Shown here: positions 40,787 through 49,074 of the stretch, piece by piece
How the letters are laid out: every line of letters begins with the position of its first letter
Numbering within the stretch: position 1 is the stretch's first letter
NCBI RefSeq assembly: GCF_003007675.1
Contig: NZ_PXNP01000109.1
Span: 234,562 to 298,561, forward strand
Length of the DNA stretch: 64,000 nucleotides
Direction: 5' to 3'
From: Marinobacter fuscus
Lineage (GTDB): Bacteria; Pseudomonadota; Gammaproteobacteria; Pseudomonadales; Oleiphilaceae
The notes under the pieces: generated by a model
What the model was told of the DNA's origin: nothing
What the model saw: the letters and a program-made list of their open reading frames with translations, nothing else
The model's database searches: none
Position numbers and translations under genes: made by a program

Positions 40787-41821
40787 ATGCAAGGCATCAG
40801 AACACCCATCCTGCTCGCACTGCTCGCCAGCCTTTCACTAATGATGCAAAGCGCAGAGGCGGATCTTGTGGTGCTCCAGTATCATCACATAGCCGATGAT
40901 ACACCCGGCTCTACAAGCACCTCCCCGGCCCTGTTCCGCCAGCAACTCGACATGATCACGCAGTTGCAACTGGAGGTCGTGCCACTGCGACAGGGAACCA
41001 AAGCAGCGCTGGCAGGCCGCGACCCGGCCACCAACACCATTGCCATTACCTTTGACGATGCCTACGAGTCGGTGCACAGCTACGCGGCTCCGCTGCTCGA
41101 GCAGCAGCAAATGCCCTATACCGTTTTTGTGAACCCGGAGGCCATAGGAAGCCCCGGCTACATGACCTGGGAACAGCTTCGGATGATGACTGGCAGCCGC
41201 CTGGCAACCATCGCCAACCACAGCAACGGGCACGGCCACCTGGCCCGCAAACCGGGCGAGAAAAAGCAGGCATGGCATCAGCGTACTGACCGTAGCCTCG
41301 ACCTTGCCCAAAAATTCTTGCAGCAAAAGCTGGGCGTAGCCGAGCCGATGTTTGCCTACCCTTACGGCGAGTTTGATCAGGCTCTGGAAGACAAAGTTCG
41401 GCAACGCGGCTGGTACGGGTTCGGGCAACAGTCCGGTGCCATTGGGCGCTACTCGGCGTCGACCCGATTGCCGCGCTTTCCCATGGCCAACACCTATGGG
41501 CAATTGGGAAGCCTGAAAGACAAACTGCTGAGCAAAGCCTTCCCCACCGATGCAGGCAAGTTACCCGATGGCATCGTGGAGCAGAATCCTCCGGTACTTG
41601 TTTTTGCTTATGGCCCGGAAATTAATACAGACAGGTTGAGTTGCTTTGCCTCCGGCCTCGGCCAAATCAGGGCAACCGTGAACGGCGATGAAGTCTCGGT
41701 GCAGGCCCCGAAAGCTATCAACAGTCGCCGGTTCCGCTACAACTGCACCCATCCCGCGGGCAATGGCAGTTATTACTGGCTATCCCAGCAATGGCTCAAT
41801 CTTCAGGCCCCGGAAGATTAG
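40787..41821 (+). CDS. Polysaccharide deacetylase family protein
   Basis: The secreted protein has a signal peptide (about 1-25, ending near AEA) and a NodB-like domain with the metal-site TFDDAYESV (motif 1, about 86-94) and HSNGHGHLAR (motif 2, about 145). A C-terminal part (about 260-344) has a β-sandwich-like character. Metal ligands are one Asp and two His as in peptidoglycan or PNAG deacetylases; the target polymer is unknown. The 344-residue protein overlaps the following convergent lipoprotein gene by 26 bases. Confidence 0.87.
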   Translation: MQGIRTPILLALLASLSLMMQSAEADLVVLQYHHIADDTPGSTSTSPALFRQQLDMITQLQLEVVPLRQGTKAALAGRDPATNTIAITFDDAYESVHSYAAPLLEQQQMPYTVFVNPEAIGSPGYMTWEQLRMMTGSRLATIANHSNGHGHLARKPGEKKQAWHQRTDRSLDLAQKFLQQKLGVAEPMFAYPYGEFDQALEDKVRQRGWYGFGQQSGAIGRYSASTRLPRFPMANTYGQLGSLKDKLLSKAFPTDAGKLPDGIVEQNPPVLVFAYGPEINTDRLSCFASGLGQIRATVNGDEVSVQAPKAINSRRFRYNCTHPAGNGSYYWLSQQWLNLQAPED

Positions 41822-42827
41822 CATCAGCTTTCAACCCGATTTCGCCCTCGGCACGGTGGCGGATAACCCTGGGGCTTCCCTCTTCATCGATAACGGTCTG
41901 GGCGCGTAAATCCTCGCTCCGGGAGAACAGTACCATCCAGCGTTCATCCCTCCCCGGGAATACAGGTAACCGGGCCTCGAGGTAGCCCCGGCGGCTCCAG
42001 GTTTCAGGCTCAAACGTCATGACCATGTCGGTGACAATGCGCACCGGCTTCCGGTCGTCATCCAGAAAAACAACGCTGGGCACAAATACTCCGTCCCGCA
42101 CATAGGAGCGAAGCCGAATAACCATGCCGGTACCTGCGTGCTTTCCGGGCAGAGCCACCACTCGATAGGCTGAACCGCCCGTACTGAACGGATAGATTGT
42201 GCCACTCTCAGCATGCACGGCCACGCCAAACTCCCGGCCCGTTTGCCACTCTACGGCATCACCCAGCGGAATATCAGCACAGCAAGTTTGGGAGAAGCGT
42301 TCGAAAAAAGTGCTTGAGGGTTCTATGCCAAGCACTTCGAAGGCATCGGGATCATAGCCGGATACCGGCTCCGAAACGGGGGGTTCTCCGGGCAGGTGAA
42401 CGCTGGCTTCCGTCAGTGTAGCCGTGTCTGGTTCGACTGAACCCAGGTTACCCGGCGTGAGTTCCGGAGTGTAGTAGCTGACCCGGACATTGCCCTGCGC
42501 ATCACGCCAGGTGAAATAAGGTGGTCGCTGCCCCTCCCGCACAAACCTGCGTTCCGCCAACTCGTTGCCGTCTGGATAGTTTTCGGGGGTAAATTCCGCC
42601 TCACCCTTGCCGCTTCCGGACATGCTGCCTGCCGAAGATGCTTTGTCAGGCATTACCCCCCCCTGCCGGGCGTCTTTATCAGGGATTCGGGAATAACGCA
42701 CCTGGCCTTGCTCATCTACCCAGGTAAAATAGCCTTCCCGGGCTTCCGGCCCGGATGGTGTGGTCTGACAGCCCAGAAGGCTCGCGCAAACAACCAGTGC
42801 CGTCCAGCATTTAAAAGGACTGCCCAT
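41796..42827 (-). CDS. Lipoprotein with two DUF4124-like motifs and a MalM-like domain
   Basis: A lipobox LLGC (Cys20) predicts an outer-membrane lipoprotein of 343 residues. Two copies of the same β motif follow: YFTWVDEQGQVRYS (about 33-46) and YFTWRDAQGNVRVS (about 104-117). The part from about 155 resembles MalM of the maltose operon, with FERFSQTCC, VVALPGKH, VFVPSVVFLDDD and LFSRSEDL. Role unknown; such proteins bind at the periplasmic face of porins. It is the last gene of the minus-strand group that begins at 46377, following the FadL-like gene by 17 bases. Confidence 0.75.
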   Translation of the reverse strand: MGSPFKCWTALVVCASLLGCQTTPSGPEAREGYFTWVDEQGQVRYSRIPDKDARQGGVMPDKASSAGSMSGSGKGEAEFTPENYPDGNELAERRFVREGQRPPYFTWRDAQGNVRVSYYTPELTPGNLGSVEPDTATLTEASVHLPGEPPVSEPVSGYDPDAFEVLGIEPSSTFFERFSQTCCADIPLGDAVEWQTGREFGVAVHAESGTIYPFSTGGSAYRVVALPGKHAGTGMVIRLRSYVRDGVFVPSVVFLDDDRKPVRIVTDMVMTFEPETWSRRGYLEARLPVFPGRDERWMVLFSRSEDLRAQTVIDEEGSPRVIRHRAEGEIGLKADANLPGPED

Positions 42828-42844
42828 CCACTACCTCGGCTGTA

Positions 42845-44470
42845 TCAGAATTTGGTGCGGAAACTCAGGCCCGCCATAACAACCCGAAGCGACGTCTTGA
42901 TGTTCAGGTTCGCGTAGGGGTTATAGATAATGTTAGTAATATTATCGCAGTTTACGTTACAGCTGGTGTCCGCCGGAATTGTCTCCACCGAGTGCAGATA
43001 AGACAGATTCATATCGATTTCCGTATCTTTATCCCACTGGTAGCCCATACCAATGCTGTACAGGTTGGCACCACCGAACGGCGCCATAATCGAGCGCTGG
43101 TCGTCAGGAATCACCGAATCCCGGATCTCGACTCCGGCTCTCAGGTCCAGCCGCGAAGAGGCGTGAAACTCCATGCCAAACGCCCAGTTCCACTGGCTGG
43201 TGAAACCAAGAGGCAACTTGAGGGTGTTGGAGGTCGCATTGTCCGGAGACAGAATCCGCGCAGCGTTCAGAAACTCCAGGTTCCGGTCGAAGCGGAAGTT
43301 GAAAGCATCCCACTGGGCAAAATCCGTCCAGCCAACATCCGCATTCAGAGTCAGCCTCGGGTGAACATCCACACTGATACCCGTCTGGAAATGCTGGGGG
43401 TACACCAGATCCATGCTCACGTTTCCGGCCTCTCTGGGCGCTCCGGAAGGCAAGCTCAGAATGGCCGAAGTGATGGCACCAAGTACCGAGCCGTTCAGCC
43501 CCTGCCAGAAGCCCGACCAGTCGTCGGTATACTGGATCTCGAACTGACCCTTGAGGTTCATGTCGGCTTCCGAGGTGTAACTGGCCCCCCAGGCAAACCA
43601 GTCGGTCGGTTCCCACATTACGCCCAGCGCATAGGTGGGGGAGATGGTCTCCTGCAGTTTCAGGCTCATGGCACCAATATCATCCCATGGACCGATGTTT
43701 CCACCGCATAACGCAAGCCAGGGCTGCAGAGGTTCGTCGCCGCTTTCACAGTTGAAGGCATCCTGCAGAACTTCCGCAACACCCATCAGCATGTTCGGGG
43801 CACGCATATACTGGTCAGCAGCAAAACCAAAATGGGAAAGATGAATACCGGCACCCACGGACCACTCGTCATTAATCTCGTAACCAACGGTGGGCGACAG
43901 ATAGGTGGTGCGCTGCAATGCGGCAGCCTGGGGCTGATAGCGGCCGGGATCATTCTTTTCGCGATAGAAGCCCGCCGCCATGGGCAGGTAAAAGGCATTG
44001 GCGAAGGTGAGCTTGGAGCCCGGAGAGTTGATGCTGATCCCGGCGGAAGGCGCCACTGCCGGCCCCGGCGGTAGCCGTAAAATGCCATAGCCTGGCACGA
44101 AGAGCGCAACGTTGTTGGTGTGACTGTGGGTATTCGCCACCGGATCCCGTTGTTTACCGGTTAAGGGATCCTCTTCCAGACCATTGATGCCAAAAATTTC
44201 ATAGTCATCATCGGCATTGAAGTCCGCGTCTATGTCCAGATAGATACTGAGCAGGCTGACTTCCAGCTGACGGCCGTCCAGCCGGGTCAAACCTGCCGGG
44301 TTGTAATGGATCGACATTATTCCGGGAGGGTCTGCCGTTACCGCGTTACCCAGTGCCAGTGCTTTCGGATGCAACGTCAGGTTCTGGGTCATCTGCGCCT
44401 GCGCCCCTGCGGAAAGGGCTCCGGCGATACAGGCTGCCAACAGCTGACGTTTGCGACTAACTTGTGCCAT
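42845..44470 (-). CDS. FadL/OmpP1-family outer-membrane protein
   Basis: FadL-type barrels transport long-chain hydrophobic compounds. The protein has a signal peptide (about 1-25, GALSAGAQAQ) and the family opening PKALALGNAVTADPPGIMSIHYNPAGLTRLDG. A long β-rich part ends in aromatic residues (GLSFRTKF, terminal Phe), as required for BAM insertion. At 541 residues it is longer than typical FadL (about 420-450), but similar long members occur in Marinobacter-like genomes. It lies third in the operon, 39 bases after the barrel gene. Confidence 0.85.
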   Translation of the reverse strand: MAQVSRKRQLLAACIAGALSAGAQAQMTQNLTLHPKALALGNAVTADPPGIMSIHYNPAGLTRLDGRQLEVSLLSIYLDIDADFNADDDYEIFGINGLEEDPLTGKQRDPVANTHSHTNNVALFVPGYGILRLPPGPAVAPSAGISINSPGSKLTFANAFYLPMAAGFYREKNDPGRYQPQAAALQRTTYLSPTVGYEINDEWSVGAGIHLSHFGFAADQYMRAPNMLMGVAEVLQDAFNCESGDEPLQPWLALCGGNIGPWDDIGAMSLKLQETISPTYALGVMWEPTDWFAWGASYTSEADMNLKGQFEIQYTDDWSGFWQGLNGSVLGAITSAILSLPSGAPREAGNVSMDLVYPQHFQTGISVDVHPRLTLNADVGWTDFAQWDAFNFRFDRNLEFLNAARILSPDNATSNTLKLPLGFTSQWNWAFGMEFHASSRLDLRAGVEIRDSVIPDDQRSIMAPFGGANLYSIGMGYQWDKDTEIDMNLSYLHSVETIPADTSCNVNCDNITNIIYNPYANLNIKTSLRVVMAGLSFRTKF

Positions 44471-44509
44471 GAAGTTCTTCCCCCTGCCCTGCGTTATCTC
44501 CGAACCCGG

Positions 44510-45520
44510 TCACTCTTTCAGCCCCGAGAAGTTAATAGGCAGGGAGACACCCAGCGAAAAGTCGGGAGCATCTTCGGTCAGCCCCATACCAAGGCTGGTG
44601 TTCACGATGGTGGTATCACTCACGCGGGTACCCAGAGACAGGCTGAGAAACCCGGTCATCTGATCTTGGGCGACGGCCTGCTCACCATTGGAGAAGCTCA
44701 GAACCGTCTCATCGCTATAGCTAAGCTGGGCCGAAATACTGAGAGAAATGTCGTAGGACAGCGAATAGGCAAATCCGGCAGAGCCGGACAGGCCGAAACC
44801 GGGCTCTACTTCCTTCAGCAGGCGGGCTCCCCGCACCTGCTCCAGGCCGTCCACCGCCAGATTATAGGTGGCACTCACGGAGCCGAATACCACAACAGGA
44901 TCGAGCACCTTCGACATACTCAGCCCGCCACCAACCGAGTAATAGCCGCTACCAGTAGACAATTGCTCGTTGATATCGATTTCGTAAGGGCTGACGCCGG
45001 TTTTGCTGCTCAGGGTACCGAAAAACGTCGTCGACACCTTCCCCGGCACGTAGGCAAATGGCTGCCAGCGCGCTGTCAGTGATACATCACCGAAATCGTA
45101 AACGTTGAGTTCATCCTGGGTGTCATACTTCACCACCAGTGGGATGCGCGTGCCCACCGTCAGGTTATCCAGCAACCCGTAGTCGTAGGAAAACGCATTG
45201 GTGAAATTGTGTGTTGCCGAGGGCACCACATCGAGGTTGCGTACCGAGCCATCGGTAATGGCCAGATCCAGTCGCTGATCTCCGGTGTAGGAATAATCAA
45301 AGGAATAGCTCAGAGAATGAGTGCCTTTGCGCTGCAGAGAGTAATTCTTCTCTGCGGCCTGGAAGACTTCCTCAAGCTGCTTGGTGGAGTCTTCATCACC
45401 ATCCTGACGCGCCAATGCATCCCGCGCCTGATCCACACTGCCATCCTGGGCGCTGACAGTACCCGGGAGCACCCCGGCCACACACACAAGGACAAAACCT
45501 CGCACAATCCAACGATTCAT
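44510..45520 (-). CDS. Outer-membrane beta-barrel protein with N-terminal helical segment
   Basis: The signal peptide (about 1-24, ending VSA) is followed by a charged helical stretch (about 26-65, QARDALARQDGDEDSTKQLEEVFQAAEKN), then alternating amphipathic strands to the C terminus. It resembles the putative transporter family of phenol-degradation MetA type and, in layout (helical plug then barrel), FapF, the amyloid-export pore of Pseudomonas. No specific substrate can be named. It sits 56 bases after a C39-like peptidase, a pairing also found in Fap and Fil-type clusters. Confidence 0.7.
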   Translation of the reverse strand: MNRWIVRGFVLVCVAGVLPGTVSAQDGSVDQARDALARQDGDEDSTKQLEEVFQAAEKNYSLQRKGTHSLSYSFDYSYTGDQRLDLAITDGSVRNLDVVPSATHNFTNAFSYDYGLLDNLTVGTRIPLVVKYDTQDELNVYDFGDVSLTARWQPFAYVPGKVSTTFFGTLSSKTGVSPYEIDINEQLSTGSGYYSVGGGLSMSKVLDPVVVFGSVSATYNLAVDGLEQVRGARLLKEVEPGFGLSGSAGFAYSLSYDISLSISAQLSYSDETVLSFSNGEQAVAQDQMTGFLSLSLGTRVSDTTIVNTSLGMGLTEDAPDFSLGVSLPINFSGLKE

Positions 45521-45576
45521 CCTGACTCCCTACTTTTATTTGTTGTATTCCTGGCCGGGCAACAAGCTCCGGAAAT

Positions 45577-46377
45577 TTAGTGTCTACGGTAATGAAGCTG
45601 CTTGCGGGTATTCTCTACCGAGCCGTCCGGATTATTCTTCTGCCGTTCAAGCAAATTCTGGATGCGCCGCTCCGTTGCCTCATGGAAGCGGGGAATGCGC
45701 TCGAGTGCGAGCAATGTCATGGTCTGATCGTCAACAAAGCGCAGGTCTTCCTCTTTCAGTTCCAGGTTATCGAGAGGCTTGTCACTGCCGGGAAAAACGA
45801 TGAACAGGACATTGTCATCCCACTTTTCCTGGAACTGCGCGACGGTGAAGGAAATATTGCCGACAGAGGGGTCGGCCAGATAAACACGGCCATCGCGAAT
45901 GGTGCGCAGCACAACAAAGTGCTTGAATCCAGCGTGATCAATAGGAACGATCGCAGGATGATCCAGCTCCATCAAATCCTCGATTTCAGCCTTGAAGCCG
46001 CCCGAGGGATAACCGAGCGCAGTCACCAGACGCTTCATATCCAGCATAGAGAAAGCCCTCCGCTGGACAATTCGCTCACTCTCTCCGTAATGCAGGAGCC
46101 CCTCCATCACCTGGCGCTCTGTCAGGGAGCGGCCCACGTAGAAGTTGAGCACCGTAGTCAGCGCGGCACTGCCACAGCTGTAGTCGTAGGCCTGACGCAC
46201 AATGTTGCGGAATTTCTGCTCGACCAGAGGCTCGATACGCGTGTCCCAGCGCAGCTCAATGTCACTGGCATCCACGCGTTGTTCAACAACAACCGTACCC
46301 GGTTCGAACGGGTCAGCTTCCGTTGCTTCCTGAACGATGGTGAAAGTAAGAAGTGATCCGGCGAGCACCAGCAACAT
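45577..46377 (-). CDS. C39-family cysteine peptidase-like protein
   Basis: The 266 residues have an N-terminal hydrophobic segment (about 1-15, probable signal or anchor). A peptidase C39-like domain follows, with Cys68 in YDYSCGSAALTTVLNFY, His153 in FKHFVVL and Asp169 in LADPSVGN, all three catalytic positions present. Stand-alone C39-like proteins of this type (FapD-like) are periplasmic and lack an ABC transporter. The C-terminal 60 residues are a charged helix. It opens a four-gene group on the minus strand. AGGGA stands nine bases before the ATG. Confidence 0.82.
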   Translation of the reverse strand: MLLVLAGSLLTFTIVQEATEADPFEPGTVVVEQRVDASDIELRWDTRIEPLVEQKFRNIVRQAYDYSCGSAALTTVLNFYVGRSLTERQVMEGLLHYGESERIVQRRAFSMLDMKRLVTALGYPSGGFKAEIEDLMELDHPAIVPIDHAGFKHFVVLRTIRDGRVYLADPSVGNISFTVAQFQEKWDDNVLFIVFPGSDKPLDNLELKEEDLRFVDDQTMTLLALERIPRFHEATERRIQNLLERQKNNPDGSVENTRKQLHYRRH

Positions 46378-46448
46378 CTGTGAAGATCCCTGTTTTTATT
46401 AGAGGTACAACGTATCGGGTTACAAGTTGTTACCGTACGATACCGAAA

Positions 46449-46628
46449 TCAGGGAGGGCTTAAAGATAACTGTGCCTCAAATCTGGCGCCGTGAAAGATC
46501 GTCTGAGTGGGTCGCGCATCGCGAACAGGAACGACGTGCCTTGCTACCAATGTGGTGGTTTCGAGCACGGCCCGGTTCGCAGCCAGGTCGGCCTTAAAGG
46601 TTTCAAGCTCATACTTTCGGCTGGCCAT
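46449..46628 (-). CDS. Possible small protein of 59 residues, unknown
   Basis: From the ATG at 46628 the frame gives 59 residues (MASRKYELETFKADLAANRA...), with an amphipathic helical first half and β-like second half and codon use like its neighbours. There is no signal peptide, cysteine or known motif. A TTG five codons earlier is an alternative. It lies on the same strand as the C39 operon, 71 bases upstream of it, and is divergent from the phasin gene. It could be a real small gene or chance. Confidence 0.35.
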   Translation of the reverse strand: MASRKYELETFKADLAANRAVLETTTLVARHVVPVRDARPTQTIFHGARFEAQLSLSPP

Positions 46629-46766
46629 AGATGTATCCCGCAATCTTTTGTCATACTATATACATTAAAACGAGAAGGGAGGGTAAAGCTTGACGTCCGT
46701 CAAGATCACCTCCACCAAAACCTCCATACTTAAATGACACGAATGCAAAGGAAAGGAGCCTTACAA
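46629..46766. promoter_or_regulatory. Leader and operator-like palindrome upstream of the phasin gene
   Basis: The 138 bases hold a palindrome CTTGACG-TC-CGTCAAG at 46689-46704 (seven-base arms, two-base centre), which has the shape of a dimeric regulator site. A/T-rich TATATA lies at 46659-46664. The phasin ribosome site AAAGGAG is at 46752-46758. PHA granule genes are commonly controlled by PhaR or TetR-like regulators; which one could act here is not visible. Confidence 0.4.
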
Positions 46767-47123
46767 ATGAATCAAGAACTGATCGACAAAGCCAGCCGTC
46801 TGAACGAAACCCTGCTTGGCCAGTTCAGCAAAGCCGCTGAAATGCAGATGGACGCATTCCGCCGTTACGCTGATCTGGCGATGGATCAGGCCAAGAAAAT
46901 CTCGGAAGTCCGCGACATCGATGGCTTTAAACAGTTGACCTCAGAGCAGGTCGATACCCTGAAGTCCCTGAACGATCAATTCACCAGCGACTGGAAAGCG
47001 TGGCAGGAGTACTTCGCCGAGGCCCGCGACCAGGTTCAGGGCATCTTCCAGCAAGACGTCGCTGAACCGGCCCAGCCCAAGGCTCCGGCCGCCAAAGCCG
47101 GCAGTAGCAAAGCCACTGCCTGA
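46767..47123 (+). CDS. Phasin family protein
   Basis: Phasins coat PHA granules. The 118 residues form amphipathic helices (about 1-95) with the phasin_2 pattern DAFRRYADLAMDQAKKISEV and FTSDWKAWQEYFAEARDQVQGIF, then an Ala/Pro/Lys-rich tail like those of PhaP and PhaF. The ATG at 46767 is chosen because AAAGGAGCC precedes it; a longer frame from 46734 adds unrelated residues. The PHA synthase follows 73 bases downstream behind a terminator-like hairpin. Confidence 0.88.
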   Translation: MNQELIDKASRLNETLLGQFSKAAEMQMDAFRRYADLAMDQAKKISEVRDIDGFKQLTSEQVDTLKSLNDQFTSDWKAWQEYFAEARDQVQGIFQQDVAEPAQPKAPAAKAGSSKATA

Positions 47124-47140
47124 TCAACATGGCAGAAATC

Positions 47141-47176
47141 GGCCGGAACGGAAGCACCGTCCCGGCCGTTTTTTTA
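47141..47176 (+). terminator. Terminator-like hairpin between the phasin gene and phaC
   Basis: The stem has GGCCGG and ACGG pairing with CCGT and CCGGCC around the loop AAGCA, with one mismatch. It is followed by G and seven T. phaC starts 20 bases further on, with no room for a separate promoter downstream of the stem other than within the gene or stem. It therefore probably works as a partial terminator that lets phasin be made in excess over synthase. Confidence 0.78.
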
Positions 47177-47196
47177 TCCAGCGGCAGGAGCACAGT

Positions 47197-48996
47197 ATGT
47201 TTGGTCTGGATCGAGTAAGTAAAACCGCCAGCAATCTGGTGAAAACCTTTGGCGACAACGTCAAGCAGGGGCAACAGCAGCTTGAAAGCTGGCTGGGCGA
47301 AAGTGGCATGGTGGATGAAACAAAGCTCTCCACCATCAGCGAAATGTCCGACGCCTATCGCACCATGGCCGAAGACTTGATTCTTCACCCCCTGCGCTTT
47401 GCCAGTGCCGAACTGGATCTGGCAAAAAAACACATGGGCCTGGCTCGTTACACCCTTAACCGGCTGACCGGTAAACAACCAGAACCGGTCGCCAACCCTG
47501 AGCCGGACGATCGCCGCTTCATGGCAGATGACTGGCGCAAGCATGTACCGTTCGACGTACTCCAGCAGGCCTACCTGATCAACTCCAAAGCCTTTCTGGA
47601 CTGGGTTGAGGGAATGGAAAGCCTGCCCGGCCCGGCCCGCGACCAGATGCTGTTCTACGCCCGGCAGTTGACCAGCGCCCTGTCCCCCTCCAACTACCCG
47701 CTCACCAACCCCGAGGTATTACGTATCACCTGGGAACGCAAGGGTATGAACTTTGTGGACGGCGCCCGCAACCTTGCGGAGGATATTCGGCAGAACCCCA
47801 ACCTGTTCAACGTAGGGATGACAGACCGCTCTGCCTTTGAAATCGGAGGCAATCTGGCGACCACTCCCGGCAAGGTGGTGTATCAGAACGAACTGATGCA
47901 GCTGATCCAGTATTCACCCACCACGGAAACCGTCGCCAAACGCCCGGTGCTGATCGTGCCGCCATGGATCAACAAGTACTACATTCTGGACCTGACCGAG
48001 CGCAACTCCTTTATCCGCTGGCTGGTGGATCAGGGTCAGACCGTGTTTATCATTTCCTGGCGCAACCCGGGCGCAGACCAGAAGGACACCAGCTGGGACG
48101 ACTACATCACTCTGGGGCCACTGGCGGCAATCGACGCCATTACCGAGGCCACTGGCGAGAAAAAAATCAACGCCATCGGTTATTGCATCGGCGGCACTCT
48201 GCTGGGCACCACCATGGCCTGGCTTGCCGCGAAAAAACGCAACCCGATTGTCAGTACCACCTACTTCACCACATTGCTCGACTTCTCGGATCCCGGCCAG
48301 GTTGGCGTGTTCGTGAACGAACACTCGCTGCGGGCGCTTGAGCGCAGCATGAACCGAAAAGGCTATCTGGACGGCCGCGCCATGGCGCTGACGTTTAACC
48401 TGTTACGGGAAAACGATCTGTTCTGGTCCTACTGGACCAACAACTACCTGAAAGGTCTGAAGCCCAAAGCATTCGATCTGCTGTACTGGAACACAGACGG
48501 CACCAACCTGCCAGCGCGCATGCACAGCTATTACCTGCGGGAGATGTACCTGCACAACCGCCTGGTGCAGCCCAACGCACTCACCCTGGCCGGTGAAAGT
48601 ATGGATCTGGGCAATATCAAAACACCCTCGTTTTTCCTCTCGGCCCGGCAGGATCACATTGCCAAATGGAAAGCTACCTACAAGGGCGCCAGGGTATACG
48701 GCGGTGACGTACGCTTTGTGTTGTCCGGGTCCGGCCATATTGCCGGAGTCATCAACCCGCCCTATAAAGAGAAGTACGGCTTTTGGACAAACGACCAGCT
48801 GGCCAGCAATCCCGATGACTGGCTCGACAGTGCCGAACATCATCCGGGCTCCTGGTGGCCTTACTGGCGCCAATGGCTGGCCGGTTATGAAGGCGAGCAG
48901 ATCCCGGCCCGCCAACCCGGTGACGGCAAACTCGAGGTCATCGAAGATGCACCGGGAAGTTACGTTAAGGTGAAAGCCGGAGAGGCTGGCCGCTAA
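47197..48996 (+). CDS. phaC: Class I poly(3-hydroxyalkanoate) synthase
   Basis: PhaC polymerises hydroxyacyl-CoA into PHA. At 599 residues it is a class I enzyme. The catalytic Cys330 is in the lipase-like box IGYCIGGTLLG, the Asp in FFLSARQDHIAKW, and the His in LSGSGHIAGVINPP. The N-terminal PhaC_N domain spans about 90-260. GGCAGGAG precedes the ATG. No phaA or phaB is present in the window, so monomers come from genes elsewhere. A strong terminator closes the unit. Confidence 0.96.
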   Translation: MFGLDRVSKTASNLVKTFGDNVKQGQQQLESWLGESGMVDETKLSTISEMSDAYRTMAEDLILHPLRFASAELDLAKKHMGLARYTLNRLTGKQPEPVANPEPDDRRFMADDWRKHVPFDVLQQAYLINSKAFLDWVEGMESLPGPARDQMLFYARQLTSALSPSNYPLTNPEVLRITWERKGMNFVDGARNLAEDIRQNPNLFNVGMTDRSAFEIGGNLATTPGKVVYQNELMQLIQYSPTTETVAKRPVLIVPPWINKYYILDLTERNSFIRWLVDQGQTVFIISWRNPGADQKDTSWDDYITLGPLAAIDAITEATGEKKINAIGYCIGGTLLGTTMAWLAAKKRNPIVSTTYFTTLLDFSDPGQVGVFVNEHSLRALERSMNRKGYLDGRAMALTFNLLRENDLFWSYWTNNYLKGLKPKAFDLLYWNTDGTNLPARMHSYYLREMYLHNRLVQPNALTLAGESMDLGNIKTPSFFLSARQDHIAKWKATYKGARVYGGDVRFVLSGSGHIAGVINPPYKEKYGFWTNDQLASNPDDWLDSAEHHPGSWWPYWRQWLAGYEGEQIPARQPGDGKLEVIEDAPGSYVKVKAGEAGR

Positions 48997-49013
48997 ACGC
49001 TTGCAATCAAAAT

Positions 49014-49054
49014 GGTCGCGAACGATCATGCTGTTCGCGACCTTTTATTTTTTT
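49014..49054 (+). terminator. Intrinsic terminator after phaC
   Basis: GGTCGCGAAC and GTTCGCGACC form a perfect 10-bp stem around a nine-base loop, followed by TTTTATTTTTTT. It ends the phasin-phaC unit; the next gene starts at 49075 and therefore has its promoter near or within this region, or depends on read-through. Confidence 0.92.
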
Positions 49055-49074
49055 CTTCCCGAGACAGGAGCACC

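Noticed and set aside
45577..46377. Bacteriocin or lantibiotic export system (C39 peptidase-ABC transporter)
   Set aside because: The C39-like protein is a stand-alone envelope protein of 266 residues with no ABC transporter domains or double-glycine precursor nearby.
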